Shown piece by piece: positions 51,168 to 60,060 of a stretch of DNA of 64,000 nt. Numbering within the stretch: position 1 is the first letter of the stretch; every line of letters begins with the position of its first letter. Made by a program: the position numbers and the translations under genes. The stretch comes from Nocardia nova NBRC 15556 (GTDB lineage: Bacteria > Actinomycetota > Actinomycetes > Mycobacteriales > Mycobacteriaceae), in NCBI RefSeq assembly GCF_001613005.1, contig NZ_BDBN01000038.1, positions 1-64,000 of the forward strand, in the 5' to 3' direction. The notes under the pieces are model-generated. The model was not told the DNA's origin, searched no databases, and worked only from the letters and a program-made list of their open reading frames with translations.

Positions 51168-51638
51168 ATGGACGAGGCGGCATACGAGCAGGCGAGTCCC
51201 GCTGTGCAGGCGCGCATCCGGGAGAGTTTCGAGCGGCAGGGCCTGATGCGTCATCTGGGCGCCCGGCTCGCCCATATCGGTCCGGGTCGGGTGCACATCG
51301 AACTGCCGCACCGGCCCGAGGTGACGCAGCAGCACGGGTATGTGCATGCCGGCGCCACCAGTGCCATCGCGGACAGCGCCGGCGGATATGCGGCATACAC
51401 GCTGTTCCCCGACGACTCCTCGGTGCTGACAGTGGAGTACAAGATCAATCTGCTCGCCCCGGCCGAGGGGGATCACCTCGAGGCGGTCGGTGTCGTCCTC
51501 AAATCGGGGCGCACGCTGACCGTGTGCAGGCTGGAGGTGTTCGGGGTCCGCGACGATCGGCGCACACTGATCGCGACCGGCCAGCAGACGTTGATCTGTC
51601 TGAGTGGCGCATCGGATCAGCCGATCCGGAAGCCGTAG
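51168..51638 (+). CDS. PaaI-family hotdog thioesterase
   Basis: A 156-residue hotdog-fold protein with the PaaI signature QQHGYVHAGATSAIADSAGGYAAYTL, in which His-Gly-xx-Ala and the Asp are the catalytic region, followed by VLTVEYKINLLAPAEGD and GRTLTVCRLEVFG. It should hydrolyse an acyl- or aryl-CoA thioester in the cytoplasm. ATG at 51168 has AGGAG 6 nt upstream. Its 3' end overlaps the convergent protease gene by 22 nt. Confidence 0.88.
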   Translation: MDEAAYEQASPAVQARIRESFERQGLMRHLGARLAHIGPGRVHIELPHRPEVTQQHGYVHAGATSAIADSAGGYAAYTLFPDDSSVLTVEYKINLLAPAEGDHLEAVGVVLKSGRTLTVCRLEVFGVRDDRRTLIATGQQTLICLSGASDQPIRKP

Positions 51639-52285
51639 CCGACGATCCCCGGACGGGAGTTGATCTCGGCCAGCACACCCTCGATGCCGGAGAACCAGAA
51701 CGGGCCGGCCGGTGTCGTGGGGTTGATCTGCGAGTCGATGCCCACCAGACCCGTGCCCTGGTAGGCGGGGGAGCCGCTGTCGCCGTTGAGGCCCGGGACG
51801 GAGGTGTGGATCACATTGTCGGTGACCGAATCGACCTGGCCGCTGGTGGAGCGGGTGGTGCTGCCGTATTTGTCGAGGCGGCTGCCGGGGGCCGGGACCG
51901 CACCGACGTGATCGATCACGGCGCCGTTCGGGGCCACGGTCGAGATGTCGATGCCGGGGCGCAGTGCGATGACGGCCCAGTCGCTGGTGGAATCCGATTG
52001 CAGCAGCGCCCATTTCGATGTCCAGCTGGCGTAGTGCCCGATCCTGCCGATGGCGGGGGCGACGACGCTCTGCCCGGGGCTGAACATGCAGTGACCGGCG
52101 GTGAGCGCCACCGCGTTGCCCGCTGCGTCGTGTCCGGCCGCGGTGATCGTGCAGAGGCCGAGCGAGGTGCCGGGCCCCACCGCCCGGGCGGGCGAATCGG
52201 CGGGAGCCACCGCCGGCGCCGCCAGGACGACGGCTCCGGCCAACAGCGCGGTTGCGATGATCGATCTCTTCATCTGCTCGGCCAT
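51617..52285 (-). CDS. Secreted trypsin-like serine protease (S1 family)
   Basis: A 222-residue chymotrypsin-fold protein with a signal peptide (KRSIIATALLAGAVVLAAPAVAPADS). The triad is visible as His in ALTAGHCM, Asp in TSDWAVIAL, and Ser in LNGDSGSPAY. It resembles Rv1815-like actinobacterial secreted proteases of the alpha-lytic group, without an obvious pro-domain. ATG at 52285 has GAGGG upstream; ATG at 52273 would begin at the signal peptide. It overlaps the convergent thioesterase gene by 22 nt at the 3' end. Confidence 0.87.
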   Translation of the reverse strand: MAEQMKRSIIATALLAGAVVLAAPAVAPADSPARAVGPGTSLGLCTITAAGHDAAGNAVALTAGHCMFSPGQSVVAPAIGRIGHYASWTSKWALLQSDSTSDWAVIALRPGIDISTVAPNGAVIDHVGAVPAPGSRLDKYGSTTRSTSGQVDSVTDNVIHTSVPGLNGDSGSPAYQGTGLVGIDSQINPTTPAGPFWFSGIEGVLAEINSRPGIVGYGFRIG

Positions 52286-52620
52286 GGCGCCCTCGGCGTC
52301 ACTCCTCCCTACCGCCTGCGATGTCGCTGCAGCCTTTTCTACGGACAGGATGCCGGCCGTTCATAGGGTCTTCGGTCACTTGCCGAGGAATAGTCGCGAT
52401 CGGCTCGGGTAGTGCGCGTGATGGGGAGGGAAAACGCGTCCGAAGACCGGGATCGAACGCCGAGGCCGCCCGCAGCTGTCCTGCTCGGGACCGGCCCAAG
52501 CTGTGCCGTCGGTTGAGCGACCGGGATCTCAAGGACTGCAACGACTTTCGCTCGCCGTCGCGGGCCGGAGGGTCTGCTCGTCGAAGTTCGCCGCACGGCC
52601 CTTTCGGTAGCCGAGCGAAC
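52286..52620. other. Gene-free region between protease and katE promoter
   Basis: About 335 nt between divergent genes. It should contain the protease promoter on the minus strand. I see no convincing ORF, RNA or long repeat in it. Confidence 0.4.
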
Positions 52621-52645
52621 GTTTGTCTCCGGACCGGGCGGGTAT
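52621..52645 (+). promoter_or_regulatory. SigB/SigF-type stress promoter of katE
   Basis: GTTT (52621-52624) and GGGTAT (52640-52645) are separated by 15 nt, matching the general-stress sigma consensus GTTT-N14-17-GGGTAT of Gram-positive bacteria. The predicted start is about 40 nt before the katE ATG. Confidence 0.65.
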
Positions 52646-52693
52646 CGGCTCGGTGACCGAGCGGTTCGGCGTACAGCGGCAGGAGGTCGGGAG

Positions 52694-54763
52694 ATGACGG
52701 ACGATGTGGCAGGTCGGCCGGGCAACGGCGGCGAAACTCACCAGGAGGCAACCGGTGAGGACGTGCGGCTGACCACCCAGCAGGGTGTGGTTGTCGGAGA
52801 CGATCAGAACACATTGCGGGCGGGGGAGCGCGGGCCCGCGCTGCTGGAGGACTTCCACTTCCGCGAGAAGATCTTCCACTTCGACCACGAGCGGATTCCG
52901 GAGCGGGTGGTTCATGCCCGCGGTTTCGGCGTGCACGGCTATTTCGAGAACTACGATTCGCTGTCCGATCTGACCCGGGCCGATCCGTTCCAGGAGGCCG
53001 GTCGCCGGACCGAGGCATTCGTCCGATTCTCCACGGTGGCCGGTAACAAGGGTTCGTTCGATCTGGCTCGCGACGTCCGTGGTTTCGCGGTGAAACTCTA
53101 TACGCGCGAGGGAAATTGGGATCTGGTCGGGAACAATATCCCGGTCTTCTTCATTCAGGACCCCATCAAGTTCCCGGATATGGTCCACGCCGCCAAACAG
53201 GAGCCCGATCGTGGCTTTCCGCAGGCTCAGACGGCCCACGACAATTTCTGGGACTTCGTCTCGCTCACTCCCGAATCGACCCACATGCTGCTGTGGATCA
53301 TGTCCGACCGAGCGATTCCGCGCTCGTTCCGGTTCATGGAGGGATTCGGTGTCCACACCTTCCGGCTGGTGAACGCCGAGGGCCGCTCCACGTTCGTCAA
53401 ATTCCATTGGAAGCCGAAGCAGGGCATGCAGTCGGTGGTGTGGAACGAGGCGCTGAAGATCAACGGCGCCGATCCCGATTTCCACCGCCGCGATCTCTGG
53501 GATGCCATTCAGTCCGGTGACTATCCGGAATGGGAATTGGGCATGCAGCTGTTCGACGACGACTTCGCCGGTCGCTTCGCCTTCGACATCCTCGATCCGA
53601 CGAAGATCATCCCGGAGGAGGAAGTGCCGGTGCGCCCGGTCGGCAAGCTGGTGCTGAACCGGGTCGTCGACAATTTCTTCGCCGAAACCGAGCAGGTGGC
53701 GTTCTGCACGCAGAACATCATCCCGGGCATCGATTTCACGAACGACCCACTGCTGCAGGGCCGCAACTTCTCGTATCTCGACACCCAACTGAAGCGGCTC
53801 GGCGGCCCCAACTTCACCCATCTGCCGGTGAACGCGCCGAAGTGCCCGTTCGCGACGTTCCAGCAGGACGGCCACATGGCTATGGTCAATCCGAAGGGCC
53901 GGGCCAATTACGAGCCCAATTCGTGGCCCGACGAGATCAAGGGCCCGCGCGAGGATCCCGAACGGGGCTTCACGACGGTTCCCGAGACTGTATCCGGTCC
54001 CAAACGCCGGCTGCGCGCGGAAAGCTTCGCCGACCATTACAGCCAGGCTCGTCAGTTCTATGTGAGCCAGACGAGTATCGAGCAGCGGCACATCGTCGAG
54101 GCGTTCGTCTTCGAGCTGAGCAAATGCGATCGAGTCGAGATCCGTGCCCGGGTCGTCGCCGCGCTGCGCAACGTTCACGAGGATCTGGCCACGGCGGTCG
54201 CCGACGAGCTCGGCCTCGCGGAGCTTCCGGAACCGGCTCGCTGTGCCCGCGAGCCGATCACCGATCTGGCGCCCTCGCCCGCGCTGAGTATCGTGCGCAA
54301 CGGCCCGGACAGCATCGCGGGGCGCAAGATCGGCGTGCTGGTCACCGACGGGGTCGATGCCGAGGCATTGGCCGAGGTACGCGAGGCGGTCCAGGCGGAG
54401 AAGGCGATCCTTGAGATCGTCGCGCCGAAGGTCGGCGGTGTCACTACCGAGGACGGCAAAACTGTCGAAGCGGACCAGAAGATCGACGGCGGACCCTCGG
54501 TGCTCTACGACGCGGTCGTGATTCTCGCGTCCGAGGCCGGAGCCGCCGAACTCACCACCGTGCCGCCGGCGCGCGACTTCGTCAGCGACGCTTACGCGCA
54601 CGGCAAATTCATCGCCCACCGCAATGCCGGCGCGCTGTTCGCGGCCGCGGGACTGACCGGCGAACTCGATGCCGGCGTCATGGATCTCGCGGCGGGCGCA
54701 TCGGTGGCCGACTTCCTCGGCCGGTGCCGGGATGTCCGGTACTGGGCCCGGTTCGAGGACTGA
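52694..54763 (+). CDS. katE: Large-subunit monofunctional catalase (HPII/KatE type)
   Basis: A 689-residue clade 2 catalase. Catalytic His and Asn lie in VVHARGFGVHGYFE and SFDLARDVRGFAVKLYTREGNWDLVGNN. The proximal heme Tyr is expected in the FSYLDTQLKRLGG segment. Residues from about 540 form the class-I amidotransferase-like (DJ-1/PfpI fold) C-terminal domain (GRKIGVLVTDGVDAEALAEV). It degrades H2O2 in the cytoplasm. ATG at 52694 has AGGAGGTCGGGAG upstream. A stress sigma promoter precedes it. Confidence 0.95.
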   Translation: MTDDVAGRPGNGGETHQEATGEDVRLTTQQGVVVGDDQNTLRAGERGPALLEDFHFREKIFHFDHERIPERVVHARGFGVHGYFENYDSLSDLTRADPFQEAGRRTEAFVRFSTVAGNKGSFDLARDVRGFAVKLYTREGNWDLVGNNIPVFFIQDPIKFPDMVHAAKQEPDRGFPQAQTAHDNFWDFVSLTPESTHMLLWIMSDRAIPRSFRFMEGFGVHTFRLVNAEGRSTFVKFHWKPKQGMQSVVWNEALKINGADPDFHRRDLWDAIQSGDYPEWELGMQLFDDDFAGRFAFDILDPTKIIPEEEVPVRPVGKLVLNRVVDNFFAETEQVAFCTQNIIPGIDFTNDPLLQGRNFSYLDTQLKRLGGPNFTHLPVNAPKCPFATFQQDGHMAMVNPKGRANYEPNSWPDEIKGPREDPERGFTTVPETVSGPKRRLRAESFADHYSQARQFYVSQTSIEQRHIVEAFVFELSKCDRVEIRARVVAALRNVHEDLATAVADELGLAELPEPARCAREPITDLAPSPALSIVRNGPDSIAGRKIGVLVTDGVDAEALAEVREAVQAEKAILEIVAPKVGGVTTEDGKTVEADQKIDGGPSVLYDAVVILASEAGAAELTTVPPARDFVSDAYAHGKFIAHRNAGALFAAAGLTGELDAGVMDLAAGASVADFLGRCRDVRYWARFED

Positions 54764-54765
54764 CG

Positions 54766-55100
54766 ATGACGAGCGCGCCGCGGTCGTCGTCCTCGGGACG
54801 CGGTCCCCGACGTCTGGTGTGGGTGCGCTCGGAGCGACTGTGCCGAGAGGTGCCGCCCCCGTCGTCGACGTGCACACGCCGAGTCACCTGCCGGGCGGGG
54901 CGGCCGCTACCGCGGCCCTGGGCGTCGAAGCGTGGCTGGTCCCGCTTGCCGGAGCCGACGAGCACGGCGCCCACCTGCGCAATTCGCCGCGCCGCTGCGG
55001 AGTGAGGACAACCTACCTGTACACGGCCGGCTACCTGCGCGCGGCCGGGCGAGTTGCGGTCCAGTGCCGACGAGCCCGCGGCGCGCGAACCGATGCTTAC
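54766..55100 (+). pseudogene. Broken PfkB/heptose-kinase-like gene (HldE N-domain)
   Basis: Pieces of a RfaE/HldE-type sugar kinase in shifting frames, starting 3 nt after katE: RAAVVVLG, then SERLCREVP in another frame, then PVVDVHTPSHLPGGAA and LGVEAWLVPLAGADEHGAHLRNS back in the first frame, then GVRTTYLYTAGYLR. The order matches the kinase N-terminal half. At least three indels and the absence of the rest of the protein make it non-functional. Together with the GT4, SDR scrap and DUF2795 gene it looks like the decayed remains of a sugar-modification cluster. Confidence 0.7.
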
Positions 55101-55369
55101 CCACGGATTTAATGGCGCACAGGGGGATTCGGCCGGGAGCCGCCGCCGTGCGGCTGGACTGTCACATCCGCCGCCCGCCCGGTTGCCCGATGGTTCTGCT
55201 CCGGACCGTTTGCATCGCCGCTGCGAGGGCATGACGACCACGAACCGGTTCAGAAGTCGACGATCGAGCCGGGCGCAGCGAGTCCCAACATCCATGGCAC
55301 GGTTTCCGCCGGCTATGGCGCAGTTCGAGAGCGCGAGATCCACCGGCGGCGACGCGGATCGGAGGAAGC
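55101..55369. other. Gap between broken kinase and GT4 gene
   Basis: About 270 nt with no credible ORF or repeat. It could be the eroded remainder of the kinase or of a lost gene; no further homology was recognised by eye. The GT4 ribosome site GGAGG lies at its end. Confidence 0.35.
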
Positions 55370-56581
55370 GTGAAGATTGCGATGGTGTCCGAGCACGCGA
55401 GCCCGTTGGCTCCCCTGGGTGGTGTGGACGCGGGCGGGCAGAACGTGCACGTGTCCGAGCTCGCTGCGGGACTGGCCCGGTTGGGGCACGATGTGCGGGT
55501 ATACACCCGCCGAGACGACCCCGACATTCCCCCCGAAGTGCTGGTGGGGGCGGGATATCGCGTGATCCACGTTCCGGCCGGTCCGCCGGAGCACATCTCG
55601 AAAGACGATATTCTGCCGTTCCTCGGCGAGTTCGCCGCCTTCCTGCGCGCCCAGTGGAGTGCCGATCGGCCTGACGTCGTGCACGCGCATTTCTGGATGT
55701 CGGGGATCGCCGCCGAACGCGCCGGATGCGACCTCGCCGTTCCGGTCGTTCTGACCTTCCACGCGCTGGGCACCGTGAAGCGGCGCTTTCAAGGGCTGGC
55801 CGACACCAGCCCACGCTCCCGTGTCCAATCCGAGCGCCGGGTGGCGGCGGGAGCGACCCATATCGTCGCGACCTGTTCCGACGAGGTCCGCGAGCTGGGC
55901 AGGATGGGTGTGCCGCGCGAGCGCACATCGGTGGTGCCCTGCGGTGTCGACCTGTCGCTGTTCACTCCCGACGGCCCCGCCGAGGAACCCGAGCTGCCGC
56001 GGCGGATCGTCTCGGTCGGCCGCATGGTGCGGCGCAAGGGGTTCGACACCGCGATCGCGGCACTGTCGGAGGTCCCCGATACCGAACTGGTCATCGCCGG
56101 CGGTTCGGCGAGCGCCGAGGACGAAGCCGAGCAAGCGCGATTGCGGGCCGTGGCCGCGGAATACGGTGTGTCGCAACGAGTCCGGCTGCGCGGGCCGGTA
56201 CTGCGGGCGGAGATGCCGATGCTGTTGCGCTCGGCCGACGCCGTGGTGTGCACGCCGTGGTACGAGCCGTTCGGCATCGTTCCCCTCGAAGCGATGTCGT
56301 GCGCGAAGCCCGTGGTCGCCACCGCGGTCGGCGGAATGCTCGACACCGTTCTCGATGGGGTGACCGGACACTTGGTCCCCTCGAGGGACCCCGCCGTTCT
56401 GGCCGAGGTCCTGTCGGGCTTGCTCGACACCCGGCAGGCGCGCCGGGTGATGGGCGAGGCGGGTCTGCAACGAGCCCGCGGACGTTATTCGTGGGATCGG
56501 ATCTCCAGGGATACCTCGGCGGCCTATCGGCGGACCGCCGCCACGGCCGCTGCGGGCGCCATCGCGTCGTCCGCTCGCTGA
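55370..56581 (+). CDS. GT4-family glycosyltransferase
   Basis: A 403-residue GT-B glycosyltransferase. The N-terminal acceptor domain begins KIAMVSEHASPLAPLGGVDAGGQ and contains VVHAHFWMSG. The C-terminal donor domain has RIVSVGRMVRRKGFDTAIAAL and the E-x7-E motif PWYEPFGIVPLEAMSCAKPVVATAVGG. Such enzymes transfer sugar from a nucleotide donor with retention. GTG at 55370 has GGAGG 4 nt upstream. Neighbouring sugar-kinase remains suggest heptose or related sugars, but the substrate is not readable. Confidence 0.88.
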   Translation: MKIAMVSEHASPLAPLGGVDAGGQNVHVSELAAGLARLGHDVRVYTRRDDPDIPPEVLVGAGYRVIHVPAGPPEHISKDDILPFLGEFAAFLRAQWSADRPDVVHAHFWMSGIAAERAGCDLAVPVVLTFHALGTVKRRFQGLADTSPRSRVQSERRVAAGATHIVATCSDEVRELGRMGVPRERTSVVPCGVDLSLFTPDGPAEEPELPRRIVSVGRMVRRKGFDTAIAALSEVPDTELVIAGGSASAEDEAEQARLRAVAAEYGVSQRVRLRGPVLRAEMPMLLRSADAVVCTPWYEPFGIVPLEAMSCAKPVVATAVGGMLDTVLDGVTGHLVPSRDPAVLAEVLSGLLDTRQARRVMGEAGLQRARGRYSWDRISRDTSAAYRRTAATAAAGAIASSAR

Positions 56582-56599
56582 CATCAGGAGGCGCTCGCG

Positions 56600-56848
56600 G
56601 AGAATCAACCGACATGCCCGCTCGGCAATGTCGTCATCACCGGTGGTGCGTCCGGACTGGTCGCGGCGACGGGGGCGGGGCATATCGGCGATCCGCACGC
56701 CACCGAACCGGACTCCGGACTGCTGCAGATCGGGACCGGTCAGGTCATCGCGGCAGCGATTCGGCAACTGCGATGTTTCGGCCTCGATTCCGGTGGTATC
56801 GCCCCGTCGTTCCATTCCCGAACGGACAGTAACGAGAGAGGAGAAACG
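56600..56848 (+). pseudogene. SDR-like scrap downstream of the GT4 gene
   Basis: In one frame the stretch reads PLGNVVITGGASGLVAATGAG, a typical N-terminal NAD-binding motif of sugar-epimerase/SDR proteins. It passes into unrelated-looking HIGDPHATEPDSGLL sequence with no catalytic YxxxK. No start codon with a good ribosome site is in frame. It is best read as a deletion fusion left from a lost SDR gene. Confidence 0.45.
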
Positions 56849-57037
56849 ATGAGCCAGAAGGTGAATCCCATTCAGGTGCAGAAGTATCTCTCCGGCGTGG
56901 ACTATCCGTGTGACCGCCGCGATATCGTGCGCGCGGCGCGGAACAACGGCGCCGGCGCGGAGATCGTCGACGCGCTCGAGAGCATGCCCGACCGTATGTT
57001 CGACGGACCGAACGCGGTGAGCGAGGCCATGTCCTGA
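56849..57037 (+). CDS. DUF2795 small protein
   Basis: A 62-residue protein: SQKVNPIQVQKYLSGVDYPC, then RRDIVRAARNNGAGAEIVDALESMPDRMFDGPNAVSEAM. This is the DUF2795 pattern (a small winged-helix-like fold with conserved YP and L-x-x-LP/MPDR). AGAGGAGAAACG precedes ATG at 56849. Members are common in actinobacterial stress contexts; no biochemical role is established. Confidence 0.85.
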   Translation: MSQKVNPIQVQKYLSGVDYPCDRRDIVRAARNNGAGAEIVDALESMPDRMFDGPNAVSEAMS

Positions 57038-57047
57038 CCTGAATGCA

Positions 57048-57078
57048 CCTGGGCCGCCCGCACTGCGGGCGGCCCAGG
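57048..57078. terminator. Bidirectional terminator between DUF2795 and porin genes
   Basis: A perfect 14-bp GC-rich stem (57048-57061 / 57065-57078) with a 3-nt loop, between two convergent genes. Its position 11 nt after one stop and 22 nt from the other suits termination of both transcripts. Confidence 0.85.
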
Positions 57079-57100
57079 CTGTATCGATGGGCAGTGCGTG

Positions 57101-58075
57101 TCAGAACGTGAATTGATCGCCGTACGCGGTGGTTTGGACCAGACCTGTCGCCGTCGACACCGTGGTGGAGACGAACGGGACGGCCGCAACCGGGGACGCG
57201 CATTGGGAGACGTTCAACGCGGCGTTGTTGAAGGCGATGTGGTAGGGGAACGTGGTCGTGTTGTCCAGGGTGGCCGTCGCGGTGGTGGCGGTGGTGACCT
57301 GACCGGGACCGATGTTCGCGTCCAGATTCTCGGACAGGCCCAGGGAGCCGCCGACGCTCGGCCCGAGGTCGAAACCGGGCGGCGATACTCCGGGCAGGGT
57401 CGCGCTGCCGGACGTGGTCGGCAGGGTGGGGGTGGTGGGAGTCGTCGTGGGGGGAGTCGTTGTAGGGGGAGTCGTCGTGGTGGGGGTGGTCGTGGTCGGG
57501 GTTGTCGTGGTGGTGACCGTCGTGGTGGGCGCAACACTCGTGCCGACAGCCTTGGTCTGGGTGGTCGTGGGGGGAGTTGTCGTGGTGCGGGCGGTTGTGG
57601 AGGAGGCGCCGGTACCGCTGGGGGTGGTCGTGGTCGGAGTGGCGCTGCCGGTGGTCGCGATGGGAGCGGCGGCGGTCGTCAGCGACGGTGGCGTGAACGT
57701 CGGGGAGATGCTCAATTGCAGCCCTTGGTTGGGCGAAATGCCTACGTCGAAGCCGCCTGCCACGCTGATCCCGCATCCGAGCAGGAATCCCGCCACCGCC
57801 TGGCCCGAGGTGATCGGATCGCCCTCGACGTTGACCGAGAAATTCCCGGACAGCTGCGCGGCATGCGAGAACGTCATGAGATAGTTCGGCGTCCGGTCAC
57901 CGGGTGGGTTCACCCCGATGTTGTCCACCGACGCGGTCAGATGGACTCCCGAGCCGGTCACGTCCGTGCCGGGTGGCTGGGCGTGACTCGTTTCGCTCCC
58001 GCCGGTCCATAAGATCGACGCGACGGCGGTAACCGCGGCGATACCCGTCGCGGCGGCGATGAGAGGACGTCGCAT
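57101..58075 (-). CDS. MspA-family porin with a Thr/Pro-rich insertion
   Basis: A 324-residue secreted protein. A signal peptide (RRPLIAAATGIAAVTAVASILW) leads a mature MspA-like domain: GVHLTASVDNIGVNPPGD, LGCGISVAGGFDVGISPNQGL, then after an insertion PGFDLGPSVGGSLGLSENLDANIGPGQV and a C-terminal Cys-containing FNNAALNVSQCASPVAAVPF. Residues about 130-235 are almost entirely Thr and Pro (TTTTPTTTTPPTTTPP), absent from typical MspA (about 210 aa). By family it would form an outer-membrane (mycomembrane) channel. The insertion falls in the periplasmic-loop/stem region, possibly a spacer or O-glycosylated segment. Confidence 0.82.
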   Translation of the reverse strand: MRRPLIAAATGIAAVTAVASILWTGGSETSHAQPPGTDVTGSGVHLTASVDNIGVNPPGDRTPNYLMTFSHAAQLSGNFSVNVEGDPITSGQAVAGFLLGCGISVAGGFDVGISPNQGLQLSISPTFTPPSLTTAAAPIATTGSATPTTTTPSGTGASSTTARTTTTPPTTTQTKAVGTSVAPTTTVTTTTTPTTTTPTTTTPPTTTPPTTTPTTPTLPTTSGSATLPGVSPPGFDLGPSVGGSLGLSENLDANIGPGQVTTATTATATLDNTTTFPYHIAFNNAALNVSQCASPVAAVPFVSTTVSTATGLVQTTAYGDQFTF

Positions 58076-58198
58076 AGCTGGATCCTGTTCCTCGGTGTCA
58101 CGGCAGCAGTCCCCGAACAGCTATCGACCGGCAAGCATAATGCGCGAACCCGCACGGACCCCCGATTCGACGCGCGCCACGCCGCCCCCCTCGAGATT

Positions 58199-59248
58199 TC
58201 AAGCGGGGTAGACATGGATTTCGGTCGCCTTGACCGCGGCCCATACCCGCATACCCGGTTGAATGCGCAGGTCGGCCACCGCCGCCGCGGTAATGTCGGC
58301 GAGCACAGGTGGAGCTCCGTCGAGGCGGACGCGGGTGAGATTGGCGTGGTGTTCCAGGCCGCCGACGGTCACAGGCCAGGTGTTGCGGGGGCTGCCGCCG
58401 GGTTGCTGGGGATGCAGGCTCACCGCGGTAGGCGGGAAGGTGAGGAAGACGCGGCCCGTGGCGGGAGCGGCGACGGTGAGGTGCCCGCCGTTGTCGATCT
58501 CGACGCCGGTGCCCGCGGCGGTGCCGCGAAACAGATTGAGCCCCATCAGATCTGCGACATAGTCCGACCGCGGCCGCCGGGCGATCTCGGTCGGCGCGCC
58601 CTGCTGGACGATAGCGCCCTGTTCGAGGATGACGAGCCGGTCCGCCAGCACCATCGCGTCGAGCGGATCGTGGGTGACCACCACGGTATGGCCGCGATAG
58701 TCGCGCAGGTGGCGGGCCAGGTCGGCGCGCACCTGCACCCGGGTCCCGGCGTCGAGCGCGGCCAGTGGTTCGTCGAGCAGCAGCAGCTGCGGGTCGGTGG
58801 CCAGGGCGCGCGCGAGCGCCACTCGCTGCGCCTGTCCGCCGGAGAGGGTGCGCGGTATAGCGTGTTCGTGCTCGGCGAGACCTACCCGGGCGAGCTGCTC
58901 GGCGGCGCGGGCCCGCGCCTGCGCGCGCCGCATGCCGCGGGCCCGCAAGCCGAAGGCGACGTTCTCGAGCGCCGAAAGATGCTGAAACAGCAGGTAATCC
59001 TGGAAGACGACGCCGACCTGTCGCTGCTCGGCCGGGACGAAAACTCGCGGCGGTTCGTCCCAGACCCGGTCGGCGACGCTGAGGCGTCCACCGGTGAGCG
59101 GTTCGAGTCCGGCCAGCGTACGCAGCGCCGTGGTCTTCCCGGCGCCGTTGGGCCCGAGCAGCGCCACCACCTCACCGGGTTCGACGGTGAGCGCCAGGCC
59201 GAGGCGGAAGCGCTCCCGCCGCACCTCGAGTTCGGCCCGCAGCGTCAT
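58199..59248 (-). CDS. modC: Molybdate ABC transporter ATPase
   Basis: A 349-residue ATPase with Walker A LGPNGAGKTTALRT, signature RTLSGGQAQRVALARAL, Walker B LLLLDEPLAALD, and a C-terminal TOBE/MOP domain (about 275-349) typical of ModC. It powers molybdate import. ATG at 59248 overlaps the modB stop as ATGA. Open frame upstream passes into modB and is ignored. Confidence 0.92.
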   Translation of the reverse strand: MTLRAELEVRRERFRLGLALTVEPGEVVALLGPNGAGKTTALRTLAGLEPLTGGRLSVADRVWDEPPRVFVPAEQRQVGVVFQDYLLFQHLSALENVAFGLRARGMRRAQARARAAEQLARVGLAEHEHAIPRTLSGGQAQRVALARALATDPQLLLLDEPLAALDAGTRVQVRADLARHLRDYRGHTVVVTHDPLDAMVLADRLVILEQGAIVQQGAPTEIARRPRSDYVADLMGLNLFRGTAAGTGVEIDNGGHLTVAAPATGRVFLTFPPTAVSLHPQQPGGSPRNTWPVTVGGLEHHANLTRVRLDGAPPVLADITAAAVADLRIQPGMRVWAAVKATEIHVYPA

Positions 59249-60060
59249 ACCGCTCCTCGAATCCAGCGCTCGCGCAACGACACCAGCACCGCGACCGACA
59301 CCAGCAGCAGCACCAGGCTGAGCACGATCGCGGCATCGGGATCGGTTTCCAGCGCGAGATACACCGCCAGCGGCATGGTGGTGGTGCGGCCGGGGAAATT
59401 CCCGGCGAAGGTGATGGTCGCGCCGAATTCGCCGAGCGCCCGAGCCCAGCACAGTACGCCGCCGGCGAGCACGCCCGGCAGGATCGCGGGCAGGGTGACG
59501 CGGCGAAAGGTGTACCAGGGGGTCGCGCCGAGGGTGGCGGCGGCTTCCTCGTAGCGGGTGTCGGTACTGCGCAGCGCGCCCTCCACCGAGATGACCAGAA
59601 ACGGCATGGCGACGAACGCCTCGGCCACCACCACTCCCGGCGTGGTGAACGGCAGCGAGACGCCGAACCAGTCGTACAGATACTGCCCGAGCAGCCCGCG
59701 GCGGCCGAACACCAGCAGCAGTGCCACGCCTCCGACCACCGGCGGCAGGACCAGCGGCACCGTCACCAGCGCGCGGATCACGCCCCGGCCCGGGATGTGC
59801 GCCCGCGCCAGCAGCCAGGCCAGCGGGATGCCCAACAGCAGGCAGATCACGGTCGCGCAGCTCGCGCAGATCAGCGAAAGTCGCAGGGCGGTACCGACTT
59901 CGGCGCTGAACAGCCGGTCGGTCAGGCTCGCCCACGGGGTGCGCACCAGCAGGCCGATCAGCGGAATCACCAGGAACGCCAGCGCGCCGAGCGCGGGCAG
60001 CACCAGCGCGACCGGCCGCCGTCCCGATACCGCCCGTCGCCGCGTTCCCGGCCTGCTCAC
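59245..60060 (-). CDS. modB: Molybdate ABC transporter permease
   Basis: A 271-residue permease with about six transmembrane segments. It shows the EAA-loop EEAAATLGATPWYTFRRVTLP in the middle and GEFGATITFAGNFPGRT, characteristic of ModB/CysT-type proteins. GTG at 60060 overlaps the modA stop (GTGA). The modA upstream and modC downstream identify molybdate rather than sulfate. Confidence 0.92.
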   Translation of the reverse strand: MSRPGTRRRAVSGRRPVALVLPALGALAFLVIPLIGLLVRTPWASLTDRLFSAEVGTALRLSLICASCATVICLLLGIPLAWLLARAHIPGRGVIRALVTVPLVLPPVVGGVALLLVFGRRGLLGQYLYDWFGVSLPFTTPGVVVAEAFVAMPFLVISVEGALRSTDTRYEEAAATLGATPWYTFRRVTLPAILPGVLAGGVLCWARALGEFGATITFAGNFPGRTTTMPLAVYLALETDPDAAIVLSLVLLLVSVAVLVSLRERWIRGAV

